Source: Dolichospermum sp. UHCC 0259 (GTDB lineage: Bacteria; Cyanobacteriota; Cyanobacteriia; Cyanobacteriales; Nostocaceae). Taken from it: a stretch of 62,353 bases of DNA. The notes below the pieces were generated by a model. It had not been told where the DNA came from and did not search any database. It saw nothing but the letters and a program-made list of their open reading frames with translations. The translations under genes were made by a program, and so were the position numbers. The DNA lies in assembly GCF_009711935.1 (NCBI RefSeq), contig NZ_VIKX01000322.1, positions 1 through 62,353 of the forward strand. Reading direction: 5' to 3'. Positions 17,856 through 27,034 of the stretch are shown one piece after another (the first letter of the stretch is position 1; the number at the start of each line of letters is the position of its first letter).

Positions 17856-20792
17856 ATGTCAGAAAACCTAGCTTTAAACGATGTGCTGCCAAACGCTCAC
17901 AATAGCCAGAATACTATCCGCATTCGGGGTGCTAGGCAGCATAATCTGAAAAATATTGATTTGGAATTGCCCCGCGATCGCCTGATTGTCTTTACTGGCG
18001 TTTCTGGTTCGGGTAAGTCTTCTTTGGCGTTCGATACCATTTTCGCTGAAGGTCAACGTCGTTATGTGGAATCCCTCAGCGCCTACGCTCGACAATTTCT
18101 AGGACAGTTGGATAAACCTGATGTGGAAGCCATTGAAGGTTTAAGTCCGGCAATTTCCATTGACCAAAAATCAACTTCCCATAATCCCCGTTCGACGGTG
18201 GGGACGGTGACGGAAATTTATGATTATCTGCGGTTGTTATATGGTCGGGCTGGTGAACCTCATTGTCCAATGTGCGATCGCTCTATTGCTCCCCAAACCA
18301 TTGACCAGATGTGCGATCGCATCATGGAACTTCCCGACCGTACCCGCTTCCAAATTTTAGCCCCTGTAGTCCGGGGAAAAAAGGGAACTCACCGTAAATT
18401 AATTTCTGGTTTAGCCGCCCAAGGATTTGTCCGAATTAGGGTAAATGGAGAGGTGCGAGAGCTATCTGATTCCATCGAGTTAGATAAAAATAACACACAT
18501 ACTATAGAACTGGTTATTGACAGATTAGTTAAAAAAGATGGTATTCAAGAGCGTTTGGTAGATTCTCTGGCAACTTGTCTTAAGCAATCTAACGGAATTG
18601 CCACAATTGAGGTATTAAAAGAGACATCGGATAAGATAGCGCTGGAGCGGTCTGATAGTAAGTATATAACAACTGAGGCAGAAAATCAAGGTATTTCTGA
18701 ACAAGAATTACCCACAGAAATGGTGTTTTCGGAAAACTTTGCTTGTCCCGAACATGGGGCGGTAATGGAAGAATTATCCCCCCGGTTGTTTTCTTTCAAT
18801 TCCCCTTATGGCGCTTGTCCCCATTGTCACGGGATTGGGACTTTAAGAAGATTTTCCCCGGAATTGGTTGCACCTAACCCAGATTCGCCCATGTATGCAG
18901 CGATCGCACCTTGGTCAGAAAAGGAAAACTCCTATTATTTGGAATTGCTGTATGCTGTCGGCTTAAATTATGGCTTTGAATTACAAACTCAATGGGGTAA
19001 GTTAACACCGGAACAGCAAAAAGTTGTTTTGTATGGGGAAGAAAACAAGAAAACTACAGAAGAGAAAAAGCAAAGTTTCAAAGGTGTCATTCCCATTTTA
19101 CAAAGACAGTATGAAGGGGGAACAGAGTTAGTTAAACAGAAATTAGAAGAATATTTAATTGATCAACCCTGCGAAGTTTGTGGCGGGAAAAGATTAAAAC
19201 CTGAAGCCTTAGCAGTGAAATTGGGACAATATGGAATTTTAGATTTTACCAGCGTTTCCATTCGGGAATGTCGGGAAAGAATCGAAAAATTAAAATTGAG
19301 CGATCGCCAAACCCAAATAGCCGAATTAGTTCTCAGAGAAGTTAAAGCCAGATTACAATTTTTATTAGATGTTGGCTTAGATTACCTCACCTTAGATCGT
19401 CCCGCCATGACATTATCAGGTGGAGAAGCCCAACGCATTCGATTAGCCACACAAATCGGTTCAGGACTAACAGGAGTTCTTTACGTTTTAGACGAACCCA
19501 GCATTGGATTACATCAACGAGATAACGGACGATTACTCAAAACCTTAACCAAATTACGCGACTTAGGAAATACCTTAATCGTCGTCGAACATGACGAAGA
19601 AACTATCCGCGCCGCTAACTATATAGTTGATATTGGTCCCGGTGCCGGCATTCATGGTGGAAATATTATTTCCGAAGGCAGTTTAGAGAATTTATTAAAT
19701 GCAGAAGAGTCTTTAACTGGTGCTTACCTATCAGGAAGAAGAGTCATCAATACTCCAGCTAAAAGAAGAGAAGGAAATGGCCGCGCCCTAACTATTAGAA
19801 ATGCCCATCGCAACAACTTACAAAACATAGATGTAGAAATTCCCTTGGGAAAACTTGTCTCCGTCACAGGTGTTTCTGGTTCAGGAAAATCTACCTTAAT
19901 TAACGAATTACTTTATCCATCCCTACAACATCATCTCCTCAAAAAAGCTCCTTTACCAAAAGATATAGATGAAATCAAAGGTTTAAATTGCGTTGATAAA
20001 GCCATTGTCATTGACCAATCACCCATAGGTAGAACTCCCCGTTCCAACCCCGCCACCTATACAGGAGTTTTTGATATCATTCGTGATGTCTTTTCCCAAA
20101 CCGTAGAAGCCAAAACCAGAGGTTATAAACCTGGACAATTTTCTTTTAATGTTAAAGGTGGACGATGCGAAGCTTGTAGTGGACAAGGTGTAAACGTCAT
20201 CGAAATGAACTTTTTACCTGATGTTTATGTGCAATGTGAAATTTGCAAAGGTGCGAGATATAACCGCGAAACTCTCCAAGTCAAATATAAAGATAAATCA
20301 ATTTCTGATGTTTTGAATATGACCGTTGAAGAAGCATTAGATTTTTGTCAAAACATTCCCAAAGCCGTAACTAGATTACAAACATTATTTGATGTTGGTT
20401 TAGGTTATGTGCAATTAGGACAACCAGCAACAACCTTATCTGGTGGAGAAGCGCAACGGGTGAAATTAGCCACAGAATTATCTCGACGTGCCACAGGCAA
20501 AACACTTTATTTAATAGATGAACCAACCACAGGATTATCTTTTTATGATGTTCACAAATTGTTAGACGTTCTCCAAAGATTAGTAGATAAAGGCAATTCC
20601 ATTTTAGTCATTGAACATAACTTAGATGTAATTCGTTGTTCTGATTGGGTCATAGATTTGGGACCAGAAGGCGGAGATAAAGGCGGAGAACTGATTGCTG
20701 CGGGAACGCCAGAAGAGGTGGCAAAAAATCCCCGTTCTTATACTGGTCAATATTTACAGCAGGTATTAGCACAATATCCAGCGGTGGAGTGA
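17856..20792 (+). CDS. uvrA: Excinuclease ABC subunit A
   Basis: UvrA is the damage-sensing ATPase of nucleotide excision repair; a UvrA dimer loads UvrB at distorted DNA. The 978-residue protein has two ABC ATPase modules. The first Walker A is GVSGSGKSS at about residues 48-56 and the second GVSGSGKST in the latter half. Two LSGGEAQR signatures follow the usual spacing. Zinc-binding cysteine pairs are visible in CPHCHG, CEVCGG and in the C-terminal CEACSGQG/CEICKG module. Length and motifs are typical. It stands as a single gene, as in most cyanobacteria, and marks the return to core genome after the accessory block. Confidence 0.98.
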   Translation: MSENLALNDVLPNAHNSQNTIRIRGARQHNLKNIDLELPRDRLIVFTGVSGSGKSSLAFDTIFAEGQRRYVESLSAYARQFLGQLDKPDVEAIEGLSPAISIDQKSTSHNPRSTVGTVTEIYDYLRLLYGRAGEPHCPMCDRSIAPQTIDQMCDRIMELPDRTRFQILAPVVRGKKGTHRKLISGLAAQGFVRIRVNGEVRELSDSIELDKNNTHTIELVIDRLVKKDGIQERLVDSLATCLKQSNGIATIEVLKETSDKIALERSDSKYITTEAENQGISEQELPTEMVFSENFACPEHGAVMEELSPRLFSFNSPYGACPHCHGIGTLRRFSPELVAPNPDSPMYAAIAPWSEKENSYYLELLYAVGLNYGFELQTQWGKLTPEQQKVVLYGEENKKTTEEKKQSFKGVIPILQRQYEGGTELVKQKLEEYLIDQPCEVCGGKRLKPEALAVKLGQYGILDFTSVSIRECRERIEKLKLSDRQTQIAELVLREVKARLQFLLDVGLDYLTLDRPAMTLSGGEAQRIRLATQIGSGLTGVLYVLDEPSIGLHQRDNGRLLKTLTKLRDLGNTLIVVEHDEETIRAANYIVDIGPGAGIHGGNIISEGSLENLLNAEESLTGAYLSGRRVINTPAKRREGNGRALTIRNAHRNNLQNIDVEIPLGKLVSVTGVSGSGKSTLINELLYPSLQHHLLKKAPLPKDIDEIKGLNCVDKAIVIDQSPIGRTPRSNPATYTGVFDIIRDVFSQTVEAKTRGYKPGQFSFNVKGGRCEACSGQGVNVIEMNFLPDVYVQCEICKGARYNRETLQVKYKDKSISDVLNMTVEEALDFCQNIPKAVTRLQTLFDVGLGYVQLGQPATTLSGGEAQRVKLATELSRRATGKTLYLIDEPTTGLSFYDVHKLLDVLQRLVDKGNSILVIEHNLDVIRCSDWVIDLGPEGGDKGGELIAAGTPEEVAKNPRSYTGQYLQQVLAQYPAVE

Positions 20793-20896
20793 TTTTTTAT
20801 CATGCAAAGACGCAAAAAAAGAAAAGAAATAAGAAGTGAGGCTATAATATTAATGCACAATAAAAAAGTAACGAGTTATGAATAAGGAGAAACTCA

Positions 20897-21154
20897 ATGA
20901 ATGATCAGGAGTTAGAAATTCTCCTAAATAATATGGAATCAGATCGAGTGGAACGTAAGACTTCAATATCCGATAGAGGTAAACTTTGTGAAGTAATTTG
21001 TGCATTTGCTAACGATTTACCCAATCATCAAAAATCAGGAGTTTTATTTATTGGGGTTAATGATAATGGAACTTGTGCGAACCTGACCATAGATGATAAA
21101 CTTCTGCTGACACTTTCAGGTATGCGGGATGATGGCAACATTTGTTTAAGCTAA
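20897..21154 (+). pseudogene. Truncated AlbA_2 (Schlafen-like) domain protein
   Basis: The 85-residue frame matches the start of the AlbA_2/Schlafen DNA-binding domain, seen in ESDRVERKTSISDRGKLCEVI and GVLFIGVNDNGTCANL, where a helical stretch precedes an IGVxDxG beta hairpin. Full members continue for 200-400 residues, often with a C-terminal winged helix. This one stops just after DDGNICLS, so it is truncated. A good ribosome site (AAGGAG) precedes the ATG, so the fragment may still be translated. It lies between uvrA and apcF. Confidence 0.7.
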
Positions 21155-21202
21155 AAACAGTTGAGACATGGATTTTTGTAAAATCACGAAAACCCCAGAT
21201 TT

Positions 21203-21232
21203 GTAGGGGTTTAGCTAATGCTTTACCCCTAC
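21203..21232. repeat. Palindrome GTAGGGGTTTAGC...CTTTACCCCTAC
   Basis: Inverted repeat with 12-bp imperfect arms, the second copy of the family at 5645-5673. It lies between the truncated AlbA_2 frame and the apcF 3' end. Confidence 0.65.
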
Positions 21233-21278
21233 CCAGAGAATCAAGTAATTAAGTCGTGTTGAGTATACCTATGAAATT

Positions 21279-21788
21279 CTAAACATCAATTTCACTCAAT
21301 TCACGAGTGATATAGTCAAAAGGCTCATCCACAAAAGCAGTATTAGCAACACCAGCAGCCGCTACCTGTTCCTTGACGATACCCTTCATAATTTGGATAC
21401 CTTGAACAGTTGAACCAATGGGTACACCCAAAGAATTGTAAGTTTCCCGTAGTCCTTGTAATACACGCTCATCCAGAACATTCATATTACCAGCCACCAG
21501 TGCATAGGTAGCATAGCGCAGGTAATAGTCCATATCCCGTAAACAAGCAGCAAAGCGACGAGTTGTGTAAGCATTACCACCAGGACGAATTAATTCTGGT
21601 AGTTCTTCAAATAACTTTGCACCAGCTTGTTTAACAATTGCGGCTGCATTGGAATTAATTGCGGCTGCGGCTTGAACTCTAGCTGTTCCACTATCAAAGT
21701 ATGATTTGAGACTATCAATGGCATTCCGGTCAAAATAACGTCCGGTTACGTCATAATTCTTAATTAAAGTTGTAACGGCATCACGCAT
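21279..21788 (-). CDS. apcF: Allophycocyanin subunit beta-18 (ApcF)
   Basis: ApcF is the minor beta-type subunit that pairs with the ApcE chromophore domain in the terminal emitter trimer of the phycobilisome core, passing energy to photosystem II. The 169-residue protein starts MRDAVTTLIKNYDVTGRYFDR; I chose this ATG because GGGAGA lies 7-12 bases upstream, rejecting a TTG five codons earlier. Cys82 in AACLRDMDYYLRYATY is the phycocyanobilin attachment site, and Asn72 in RPGGNAY matches the beta-subunit methyl-asparagine site. Length and C-terminus (FDYITRELSE) fit ApcF rather than ApcB or ApcD. It is divergent from glnA and far from the apcEABC operon, as usual. Confidence 0.93.
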   Translation of the reverse strand: MRDAVTTLIKNYDVTGRYFDRNAIDSLKSYFDSGTARVQAAAAINSNAAAIVKQAGAKLFEELPELIRPGGNAYTTRRFAACLRDMDYYLRYATYALVAGNMNVLDERVLQGLRETYNSLGVPIGSTVQGIQIMKGIVKEQVAAAGVANTAFVDEPFDYITRELSEIDV

Positions 21789-22013
21789 TCTTTTTTCTCC
21801 CAATCATTTAGCTATCTATGATTTGATATTAATTTGGCTGCAATTACGCACCAACAAGATTCCGTGCCAATTCATATAAAATAGACCCTGGCACAAAAAC
21901 TATCCATCTGCTATCTAAGGATTTTATGCCAAAGTTGACCCATGATCATGAATTTTCTAGTTTTGTACAAATTAAGAAAGAAAGGTTAACATAACCTGTA
22001 ATCCAGACAATCT

Positions 22014-22056
22014 GTAACAAACACGACAAAATTAGGTCAAGTTAACTATTTACGAT
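22014..22056 (+). promoter_or_regulatory. Putative NtcA-activated promoter of glnA
   Basis: GTAACAAACACGAC at 22014-22027 fits GTA-N8-TAC in its first half but has GAC in place of TAC. A -10 box TACGAT starts at 22051, 23 bases downstream, the spacing of NtcA class II promoters. The sequence closely resembles the glnA promoter I recall from Anabaena 7120. NtcA is the global nitrogen regulator activated by 2-oxoglutarate. Confidence 0.65.
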
Positions 22057-22162
22057 ATTCCAGGTAGTGTGTGACAACTTGGGTTAGCGTAACAAAGTGA
22101 GGATGCTTGGGCAGACTCTGGGTTTATATTAGGTAATTGGCTACATCAGGAGTAAAGTAAAA

Positions 22163-23578
22163 ATGACAACCCCAAAAGAAATCTTGAAAAAGATTCAAGA
22201 CGAAAAAATTCAGATGATTGATCTGAAATTCATTGATACACTGGGAACTTGGCAACATTTGACCATGTACCAAGACCAGATTGATGAAAGTTCATTCTCT
22301 GATGGTGTTCCCTTCGATGGTTCTAGTATTCGGGGTTGGAAAGGCATCGAAGAATCTGACATGACAATGGTGCTTGATCCTAACACCGCTTGGATTGACC
22401 CTTTCATGAAAGAGCCAACCCTAAGTATCATTTGTAGTATTAAAGAACCTCGCACTGGTCAATGGTACAACCGTTGTCCTCGCGTTATTGCCCAAAAAGC
22501 GATCGATTATCTAGCTTCCACAGGACTTGGTGACACTGCTTTCTTTGGTCCTGAGGCTGAATTCTTCATTTTTGATGATGTTCGCTATGACCAAACCACC
22601 AACTCTGGTTACTACTACGTAGATTCCGTAGAAGGTCGTTGGAATACTGGTAGAGAAGAAGGCCCTAACCTGGGTTACAAAACCCGCGTTAAAGAAGGTT
22701 ACTTCCCAGTTCCTCCCACTGACAGCTTTCAAGATATGCGGACAGAAATGCTGCTAACTATGAAAGAGTGTGGAGTACCTATTGAGAAGCAACACCATGA
22801 AGTTGCGACTGGTGGTCAGTGCGAACTTGGTTTCAAATTTGGTAAGTTGATTGAAGCCGCTGATTGGTTGATGACTTACAAGTATGTAATCAAGAACGTT
22901 GCCAGAAAATACGGCAAAACCGTCACCTTCATGCCAAAACCCATTTTTGGCGATAACGGTTCTGGTATGCACTGTCACCAATCTATTTGGAAAAATGGTC
23001 AACCTTTGTTTGCGGGTGACAAATACGCTGGTATGAGCGAAATGGGACTTTACTACATTGGTGGTATTCTCAAACACGCTCCAGCATTGTTGGCAATCAC
23101 CAACCCCACCACCAACTCTTACAAACGCCTCGTACCTGGTTATGAAGCACCTGTAAACTTGGCTTATTCTCAAGGTAATCGTTCTGCTTCTGTACGGATT
23201 CCTCTTTCTGGAAATAACCCCAAAGCCAAGCGTTTAGAATTCCGTTGTCCAGACGCTACTTCTAATCCTTACTTGGCTTTTGCGGCAATGCTTTGTGCTG
23301 GTATTGATGGTATCAAAAACAAAATTCATCCTGGTGAACCCTTAGATAAGAATATCTATGAACTTTCTCCAGAGGAATTGTCTAAGATTCCTTCTACTCC
23401 TGGTTCTTTGGAGTTAGCTTTGGAAGCTTTGGAAAATGATCATGCTTTCTTAACTGAAAGTGGCGTTTTCTCTGAAGACTTTATCCAAAATTGGATTGAT
23501 TACAAGGTTGCTAATGAAGTTAAGCAAATGCAATTGCGTCCACATCCTTATGAATTTTTCTTGTATTACGATTGCTAA
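22163..23578 (+). CDS. glnA: Glutamine synthetase type I
   Basis: GlnA makes glutamine from glutamate, ammonium and ATP, the main entry of ammonium in cyanobacteria through the GS-GOGAT cycle. The 471-residue protein has the GSI landmarks: DGSSIRGW near the N-terminus, [11 protein letters not shown], the ATP-binding [10 protein letters not shown], the glutamate flap region [13 protein letters not shown] and the C-terminal adenylylation loop position DKNIYELS, although cyanobacterial GS is controlled by inactivating factors rather than adenylylation. AGGAG lies 10 bases before the ATG. The leader is about 100 bases from the predicted NtcA promoter. The gene for its inhibitor, gifA, is convergent just downstream. 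Confidence 0.98.
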   Translation: MTTPKEILKKIQDEKIQMIDLKFIDTLGTWQHLTMYQDQIDESSFSDGVPFDGSSIRGWKGIEESDMTMVLDPNTAWIDPFMKEPTLSIICSIKEPRTGQWYNRCPRVIAQKAIDYLASTGLGDTAFFGPEAEFFIFDDVRYDQTTNSGYYYVDSVEGRWNTGREEGPNLGYKTRVKEGYFPVPPTDSFQDMRTEMLLTMKECGVPIEKQHHEVATGGQCELGFKFGKLIEAADWLMTYKYVIKNVARKYGKTVTFMPKPIFGDNGSGMHCHQSIWKNGQPLFAGDKYAGMSEMGLYYIGGILKHAPALLAITNPTTNSYKRLVPGYEAPVNLAYSQGNRSASVRIPLSGNNPKAKRLEFRCPDATSNPYLAFAAMLCAGIDGIKNKIHPGEPLDKNIYELSPEELSKIPSTPGSLELALEALENDHAFLTESGVFSEDFIQNWIDYKVANEVKQMQLRPHPYEFFLYYDC

Positions 23579-23608
23579 TTGCAATAAGTAGTAAAAGTAG
23601 TAAGAATT

Positions 23609-23632
23609 CAGGAGTCAGGAGTCAGGAGTCAG
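23609..23632. repeat. 7-bp tandem repeat, CAGGAGT
   Basis: Three to four tandem CAGGAGT units lie just after glnA, a short tandemly repeated repetitive (STRR) sequence typical of filamentous cyanobacteria. Confidence 0.75.
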
Positions 23633-23751
23633 AATAATTGTAAAATTGCCAAATCAACAGATTTGAGATTTTCAGTAAAATTATCACTCTTGATAGTACA
23701 AGTCATATTTATCCCGACTTGGATCATTCTGTATTCTGAATCATTACGTAA

Positions 23752-23786
23752 TTTTTTTAGCCACCCTTTCTAGGTGGCTTTTTTTC
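23752..23786. terminator. Bidirectional terminator between glnA and gifA
   Basis: AGCCACC at 23759-23765 and GGTGGCT at 23773-23779 form a 7-bp stem with a 7-base loop, flanked by an A/T-rich tract on the left and seven T on the right. The hairpin can end transcription of glnA on the plus strand and of gifA on the minus strand. Confidence 0.85.
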
Positions 23787-23792
23787 TGACAG

Positions 23793-23993
23793 TCAACTCA
23801 TAGAAGCTTGGCTACGTCCATAAAGCGTTTGCGTAGCGGGGTCCATCTTGCCTTGAATGGGATTCCAGTAGTGAGACATTTCTTCATGCAAACCAAGTTC
23901 TTGTGCAGCCCGCATCAACATAGATTGTTGACGATTCTTAGCTTGCTGATGTTGACGTACCATTAACTGACGTGCTTTTTCTTGAATAGACAT
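23793..23993 (-). CDS. gifA: Glutamine synthetase inactivating factor IF7
   Basis: IF7 is a small basic, largely disordered protein that binds glutamine synthetase and switches it off when ammonium is plentiful. The 66-residue protein has the conserved central stretch QAKNRQQSMLMRAAQELG followed by YWNPIQGK, which I recognise from IF7 proteins, and many Arg and Lys residues. GGAG lies 10 bases before the ATG. It is convergent with glnA, the same arrangement as in Anabaena 7120. The promoter holds a perfect NtcA box, where NtcA is expected to repress, the opposite of its effect on glnA. The last residues (RSQASMS) vary in the family. Confidence 0.88.
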   Translation of the reverse strand: MSIQEKARQLMVRQHQQAKNRQQSMLMRAAQELGLHEEMSHYWNPIQGKMDPATQTLYGRSQASMS

Positions 23994-24070
23994 AACACTA
24001 CGCTCCTTTTAAGTTTATTTAGTGATAGATAATCTTTTGTCCTTTCGCTTATTAAGCTAACAAAAATTCT

Positions 24071-24084
24071 GTAGCGTAAACTAC
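24071..24084 (-). promoter_or_regulatory. NtcA box upstream of gifA
   Basis: GTAGCGTAAACTAC fits GTA-N8-TAC exactly and lies 78 bases upstream of the gifA start. NtcA is known to repress gif genes under nitrogen limitation, so binding here should block gifA transcription. Confidence 0.75.
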
Positions 24085-24162
24085 AAAATGAAAAAAATGA
24101 TATGAAAGTTTACAAAATTGGTCAGTTGTCAGTTGTTAATTGTCAGTCGCAAAAGAATATTT

Positions 24163-24198
24163 CTCTCCCCTACTCCCCCTACTCCCCCTACTCCCCCG
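24163..24198. repeat. 9-bp tandem repeat, CCCCCTACT
   Basis: Four tandem CCCCCTACT units end one base before the stop codon of the dehydrogenase gene at 24199. A shorter TCAGTTG tandem lies at about 24121-24147. Confidence 0.8.
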
Positions 24199-25245
24199 CT
24201 ATGGATAAATCAAAATCTTATAAGTTTCCGCCGTCGGGGCGATCGCTTGGTCTACGGCTTGTGGTAGATTTTCTAAGGGATAGCGATCGCTAATTAAGGC
24301 TTTGACATCAATGCGGCGATTAAATACAATGTCCGCAGATAGGCTTTGCAGGCGATAGGATGAGCTATAACTGCCCATTAAGTCTATTTCCCGACGGTAG
24401 AGAGTATTGGGGTTAATGGGGATGGTTAACTCGTCTGGGAACTCTGCAAAGAAGAGAATTTTTCCACCTTTGCGAGTACAGTCCAAAGCTTGAAAAAATG
24501 CTTTGTCACTGGGAACAGCTAACAAGGTGACATCAACACCCATTCCCCCAGTTAAAGCTTGAATTTTGGTAGATAAATCAGGGTCACGGGCATCAAAAGC
24601 TGCTTCTGCACCTACTTCCAGAGCCTTTTCAATTCTAGATGGTAAGAGGTCAGTAGCGATCGCTCTCCCGCCAAAATACTTCACCAACATCATAAACATT
24701 AACCCAATCGGACCTGCACCAGTAACTAACACAGTTTGTCCCGGTGCAATTTGGGCTTTTTTAACAGCCTTTAAACAGCAATTAGTCGGTTCAACAAAAC
24801 TCGCCTCCTCAAAACTGATATCATCAGGAATCGGAATCAAGCCACCATTTTCCACAATATGTCCTGGAACTTTCACATACTCCGCAAAACCGCCTCCACT
24901 GGCGTTAAAACCCGCCGTAGTCGAGATATTTTTATAAACATCGCACATCGAAAAATTATCACTTAAACAGTAAGCGCAACGCATACATGGTATATGGTGC
25001 ATCACCGCTACCCGTTGTCCTACAGTCCACCCTTTCACCTGCGAACCAACAGCCGCAATAGTTCCAGCAGTTTCATGTCCAAATATGCGTGGCGGTTCAT
25101 ACAAAGGATAACGAATCTTTTTAATATCGGACTGACACAAACCCACAACCCGCACCTGTACCAGCACTTCATCTGCTTCTAGTGTCGGAACTGGAACTTC
25201 TTCGTAGGATAATTGATTTACGCCTCTAAATACTTGTGCTTTCAC
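24199..25245 (-). CDS. Zinc-dependent medium-chain dehydrogenase
   Basis: The 348-residue protein is a medium-chain alcohol/polyol dehydrogenase. The catalytic zinc ligands are Cys37 in GLCQSD and His57-Glu58 in FGHET. The structural zinc is held by Cys87, Cys90, Cys93 and Cys101 (CMRCAYC...C). The NAD(P) Rossmann motif is GAGPIGLM near residue 175, and the acidic-type strand end (ATDLLPSR) suggests NAD rather than NADP. The closest type is the sorbitol/threonine dehydrogenase group; the substrate cannot be told from sequence. A tandem repeat abuts the stop codon. It is transcribed alone, convergent with nothing nearby. Confidence 0.88.
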   Translation of the reverse strand: MKAQVFRGVNQLSYEEVPVPTLEADEVLVQVRVVGLCQSDIKKIRYPLYEPPRIFGHETAGTIAAVGSQVKGWTVGQRVAVMHHIPCMRCAYCLSDNFSMCDVYKNISTTAGFNASGGGFAEYVKVPGHIVENGGLIPIPDDISFEEASFVEPTNCCLKAVKKAQIAPGQTVLVTGAGPIGLMFMMLVKYFGGRAIATDLLPSRIEKALEVGAEAAFDARDPDLSTKIQALTGGMGVDVTLLAVPSDKAFFQALDCTRKGGKILFFAEFPDELTIPINPNTLYRREIDLMGSYSSSYRLQSLSADIVFNRRIDVKALISDRYPLENLPQAVDQAIAPTAETYKILIYP

Positions 25246-25311
25246 GTTGGTTTTCCACTATTCAACGTTACTAGATTTAACATTTTGTGGTTGAATTTAG
25301 GTAATCAAGTT

Positions 25312-26022
25312 TCAGTCAGAGTTTTTAGTTGCTACCCAACCACCAACCCATAGTCCTGTATAAAATCTTAAAATATTGCCAAAACCAGCTTCCTGCAATA
25401 ATTCCACTACTCTTATTTCTGAAATAGGAAAAACACCTTTTTTGATGGTTTCTAATGCTTCCATTCTTTTTTCTGGGTTTATTCCCATTTGTTCCCAAAA
25501 AACTTTAATTATGGAAATTATCTGTTCAAATTCATCAGTTTCTTTTTCACCATATATATCCACTAAAATAAAAGTTGCTAATGGTTTTAGCCGCTGGGAA
25601 ATATTTTCAAGTAAAGCCAGTTTACTGCCATCATCTGGAAGAAAGTGCATTACTAAAATACAAGTTGCTGCGTCATATAAAAAAGTAGTATTTAATTCAT
25701 GGGTATATCCTGCAAATAATTTGATTTGCTCAGATAATCCATGATGATCTATTTTATTCTGAGCGATAGAAAGCATATCATTCGATGGATCTACACCTAG
25801 CATCTGCCAGTGTGAATTACCTTTACCGAACTTGACTAACTCCATCCCACTACCAGCACCCACTATCAACAAATTAGCTTTTTCTGGTAAATTTGCGCCT
25901 AAAACAGATAATGCAAGATTGTGCATTACCTCATAACCAGGCAGAACCATCTGAATCATCGTGTCGTACTCATTAGTAGCAACTGGTGGGTTAGAGTCAA
26001 AATTTATAGTCTGCTCTAGCAT
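25312..26022 (-). CDS. Class I SAM-dependent methyltransferase
   Basis: The 236-residue protein has a SAM-binding Rossmann fold: motif I is LLIVGAGSGMEL near residue 51-62, the acidic residue after strand two is in GVDPSNDML, and motif IV-like ATCILVMHFLP follows. The fold resembles small-molecule methyltransferases such as those related to tellurite resistance or ubiquinone-type enzymes, but no substrate can be assigned. It lies between the dehydrogenase and an excisionase-like gene on the same strand, with gaps of about 66 and 78 bp, so loose co-transcription is possible. Confidence 0.85.
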   Translation of the reverse strand: MLEQTINFDSNPPVATNEYDTMIQMVLPGYEVMHNLALSVLGANLPEKANLLIVGAGSGMELVKFGKGNSHWQMLGVDPSNDMLSIAQNKIDHHGLSEQIKLFAGYTHELNTTFLYDAATCILVMHFLPDDGSKLALLENISQRLKPLATFILVDIYGEKETDEFEQIISIIKVFWEQMGINPEKRMEALETIKKGVFPISEIRVVELLQEAGFGNILRFYTGLWVGGWVATKNSD

Positions 26023-26100
26023 TTGCTTTTATTGTTATGTGTATAAATCATAAATCTCATTAGTAAAATAACATTGTGCATCACAATTTAACTATTTCAT

Positions 26101-26562
26101 TCACTCTTCGTAATCATACAGTCCCGCTGCTTCAGTTATTTCTATAAGTTCCTGTAAACATTTCCTCCGTTTTATATCTCGTTCTTGCTTATACTTCATT
26201 AAATCATCAAAACGAACACGGCGATGTGTTCCTACCCTAATACAAGGAATTTCACCCTGGTCTAATAACTTAATCAGGTAAGGACGGGAAACTTTGAGAA
26301 TGTCTGCGGCTTTTTGTGTTGTTAGTTCTCTATCCTGAATAACTACAGATATTACTTTACCTAATGCCAGTGCATGAACAGCTTGATGTAAAATCTGATA
26401 AACCGATTCGGGAATGGGAATTTCTTGACCGTCTACTCCTACTAATTTTGGTTGAGAGCCTTCAAGCTGGAGTATACTTTCCAGATGCTTGATAGATGAT
26501 TTTTCCAGTTCTTGAGCCATAACTGACTCTAAAGGAGGGTTTTGCTCAGTAATAGTCTTCAT
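26101..26562 (-). CDS. Excisionase-family DNA-binding protein (antitoxin-like)
   Basis: The protein has a MerR-like/excisionase helix-turn-helix at about residues 75-125: LTTQKAADILKVSRPYLIKLL then GEIPCIRVGTHRRVRFDDLMKY. Such proteins are often antitoxins for a PIN-domain RNase encoded directly downstream. Here the next gene on the strand is a methyltransferase and no PIN gene is seen, so the partner is missing or elsewhere. I prefer the ATG at 26562 (MKTITEQNP, 153 residues) to one eight codons upstream (26586), because family members usually begin close to this; neither has a good ribosome site. Confidence 0.75.
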   Translation of the reverse strand: MKTITEQNPPLESVMAQELEKSSIKHLESILQLEGSQPKLVGVDGQEIPIPESVYQILHQAVHALALGKVISVVIQDRELTTQKAADILKVSRPYLIKLLDQGEIPCIRVGTHRRVRFDDLMKYKQERDIKRRKCLQELIEITEAAGLYDYEE

Positions 26563-26586
26563 AATGAATATATATTTGATATCCAT

Positions 26587-27034
26587 ATCATATATTCTAT
26601 ATCCTCTAAACGCAATATCCGAAACGATGATTAGATGAAATATGCTTTATAAAGCGTTGTGACAAAGCAATAGATTCGGTTTATTTTTTGGACATTTTTA
26701 TTGAGAAGCTATATAAAACTTTGTAAATTCTCATCACAATTTTACATATCTGTAACCTAAAATACAGATTAATTAATCATCTTAATTAGAAAAACCAGAT
26801 AAAGAAATAATTATTTTTACCGAAAACATAACTGCAATTTTCAACCAAAATATACATCACAATAAAAATGGCAAAATGCCGTTATTTTCCCTTTCCAATG
26901 AGATATCATCAAAATAATTGGCAATAATATATCTTTCATACTTGTGAAGTTCCAGGTTAAATATAATTACTAATTGCTGTAGTCAAATCTAGGTTTATCT
27001 ATATATTTTATCATGCAGATGCACCATATAGATT
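26587..27034. other. Gene-free AT-rich stretch
   Basis: This 448-bp intergenic region between the divergent excisionase-like gene and the kinase gene is very AT-rich. I see no credible gene, tRNA, hairpin terminator or repeat family member. It presumably holds promoters for both flanking genes. Confidence 0.6.

Noticed and set aside
24163-24198. CRISPR array
   Set aside because: The 7- and 9-bp tandem units in the window have no spacers and no cas genes are present.
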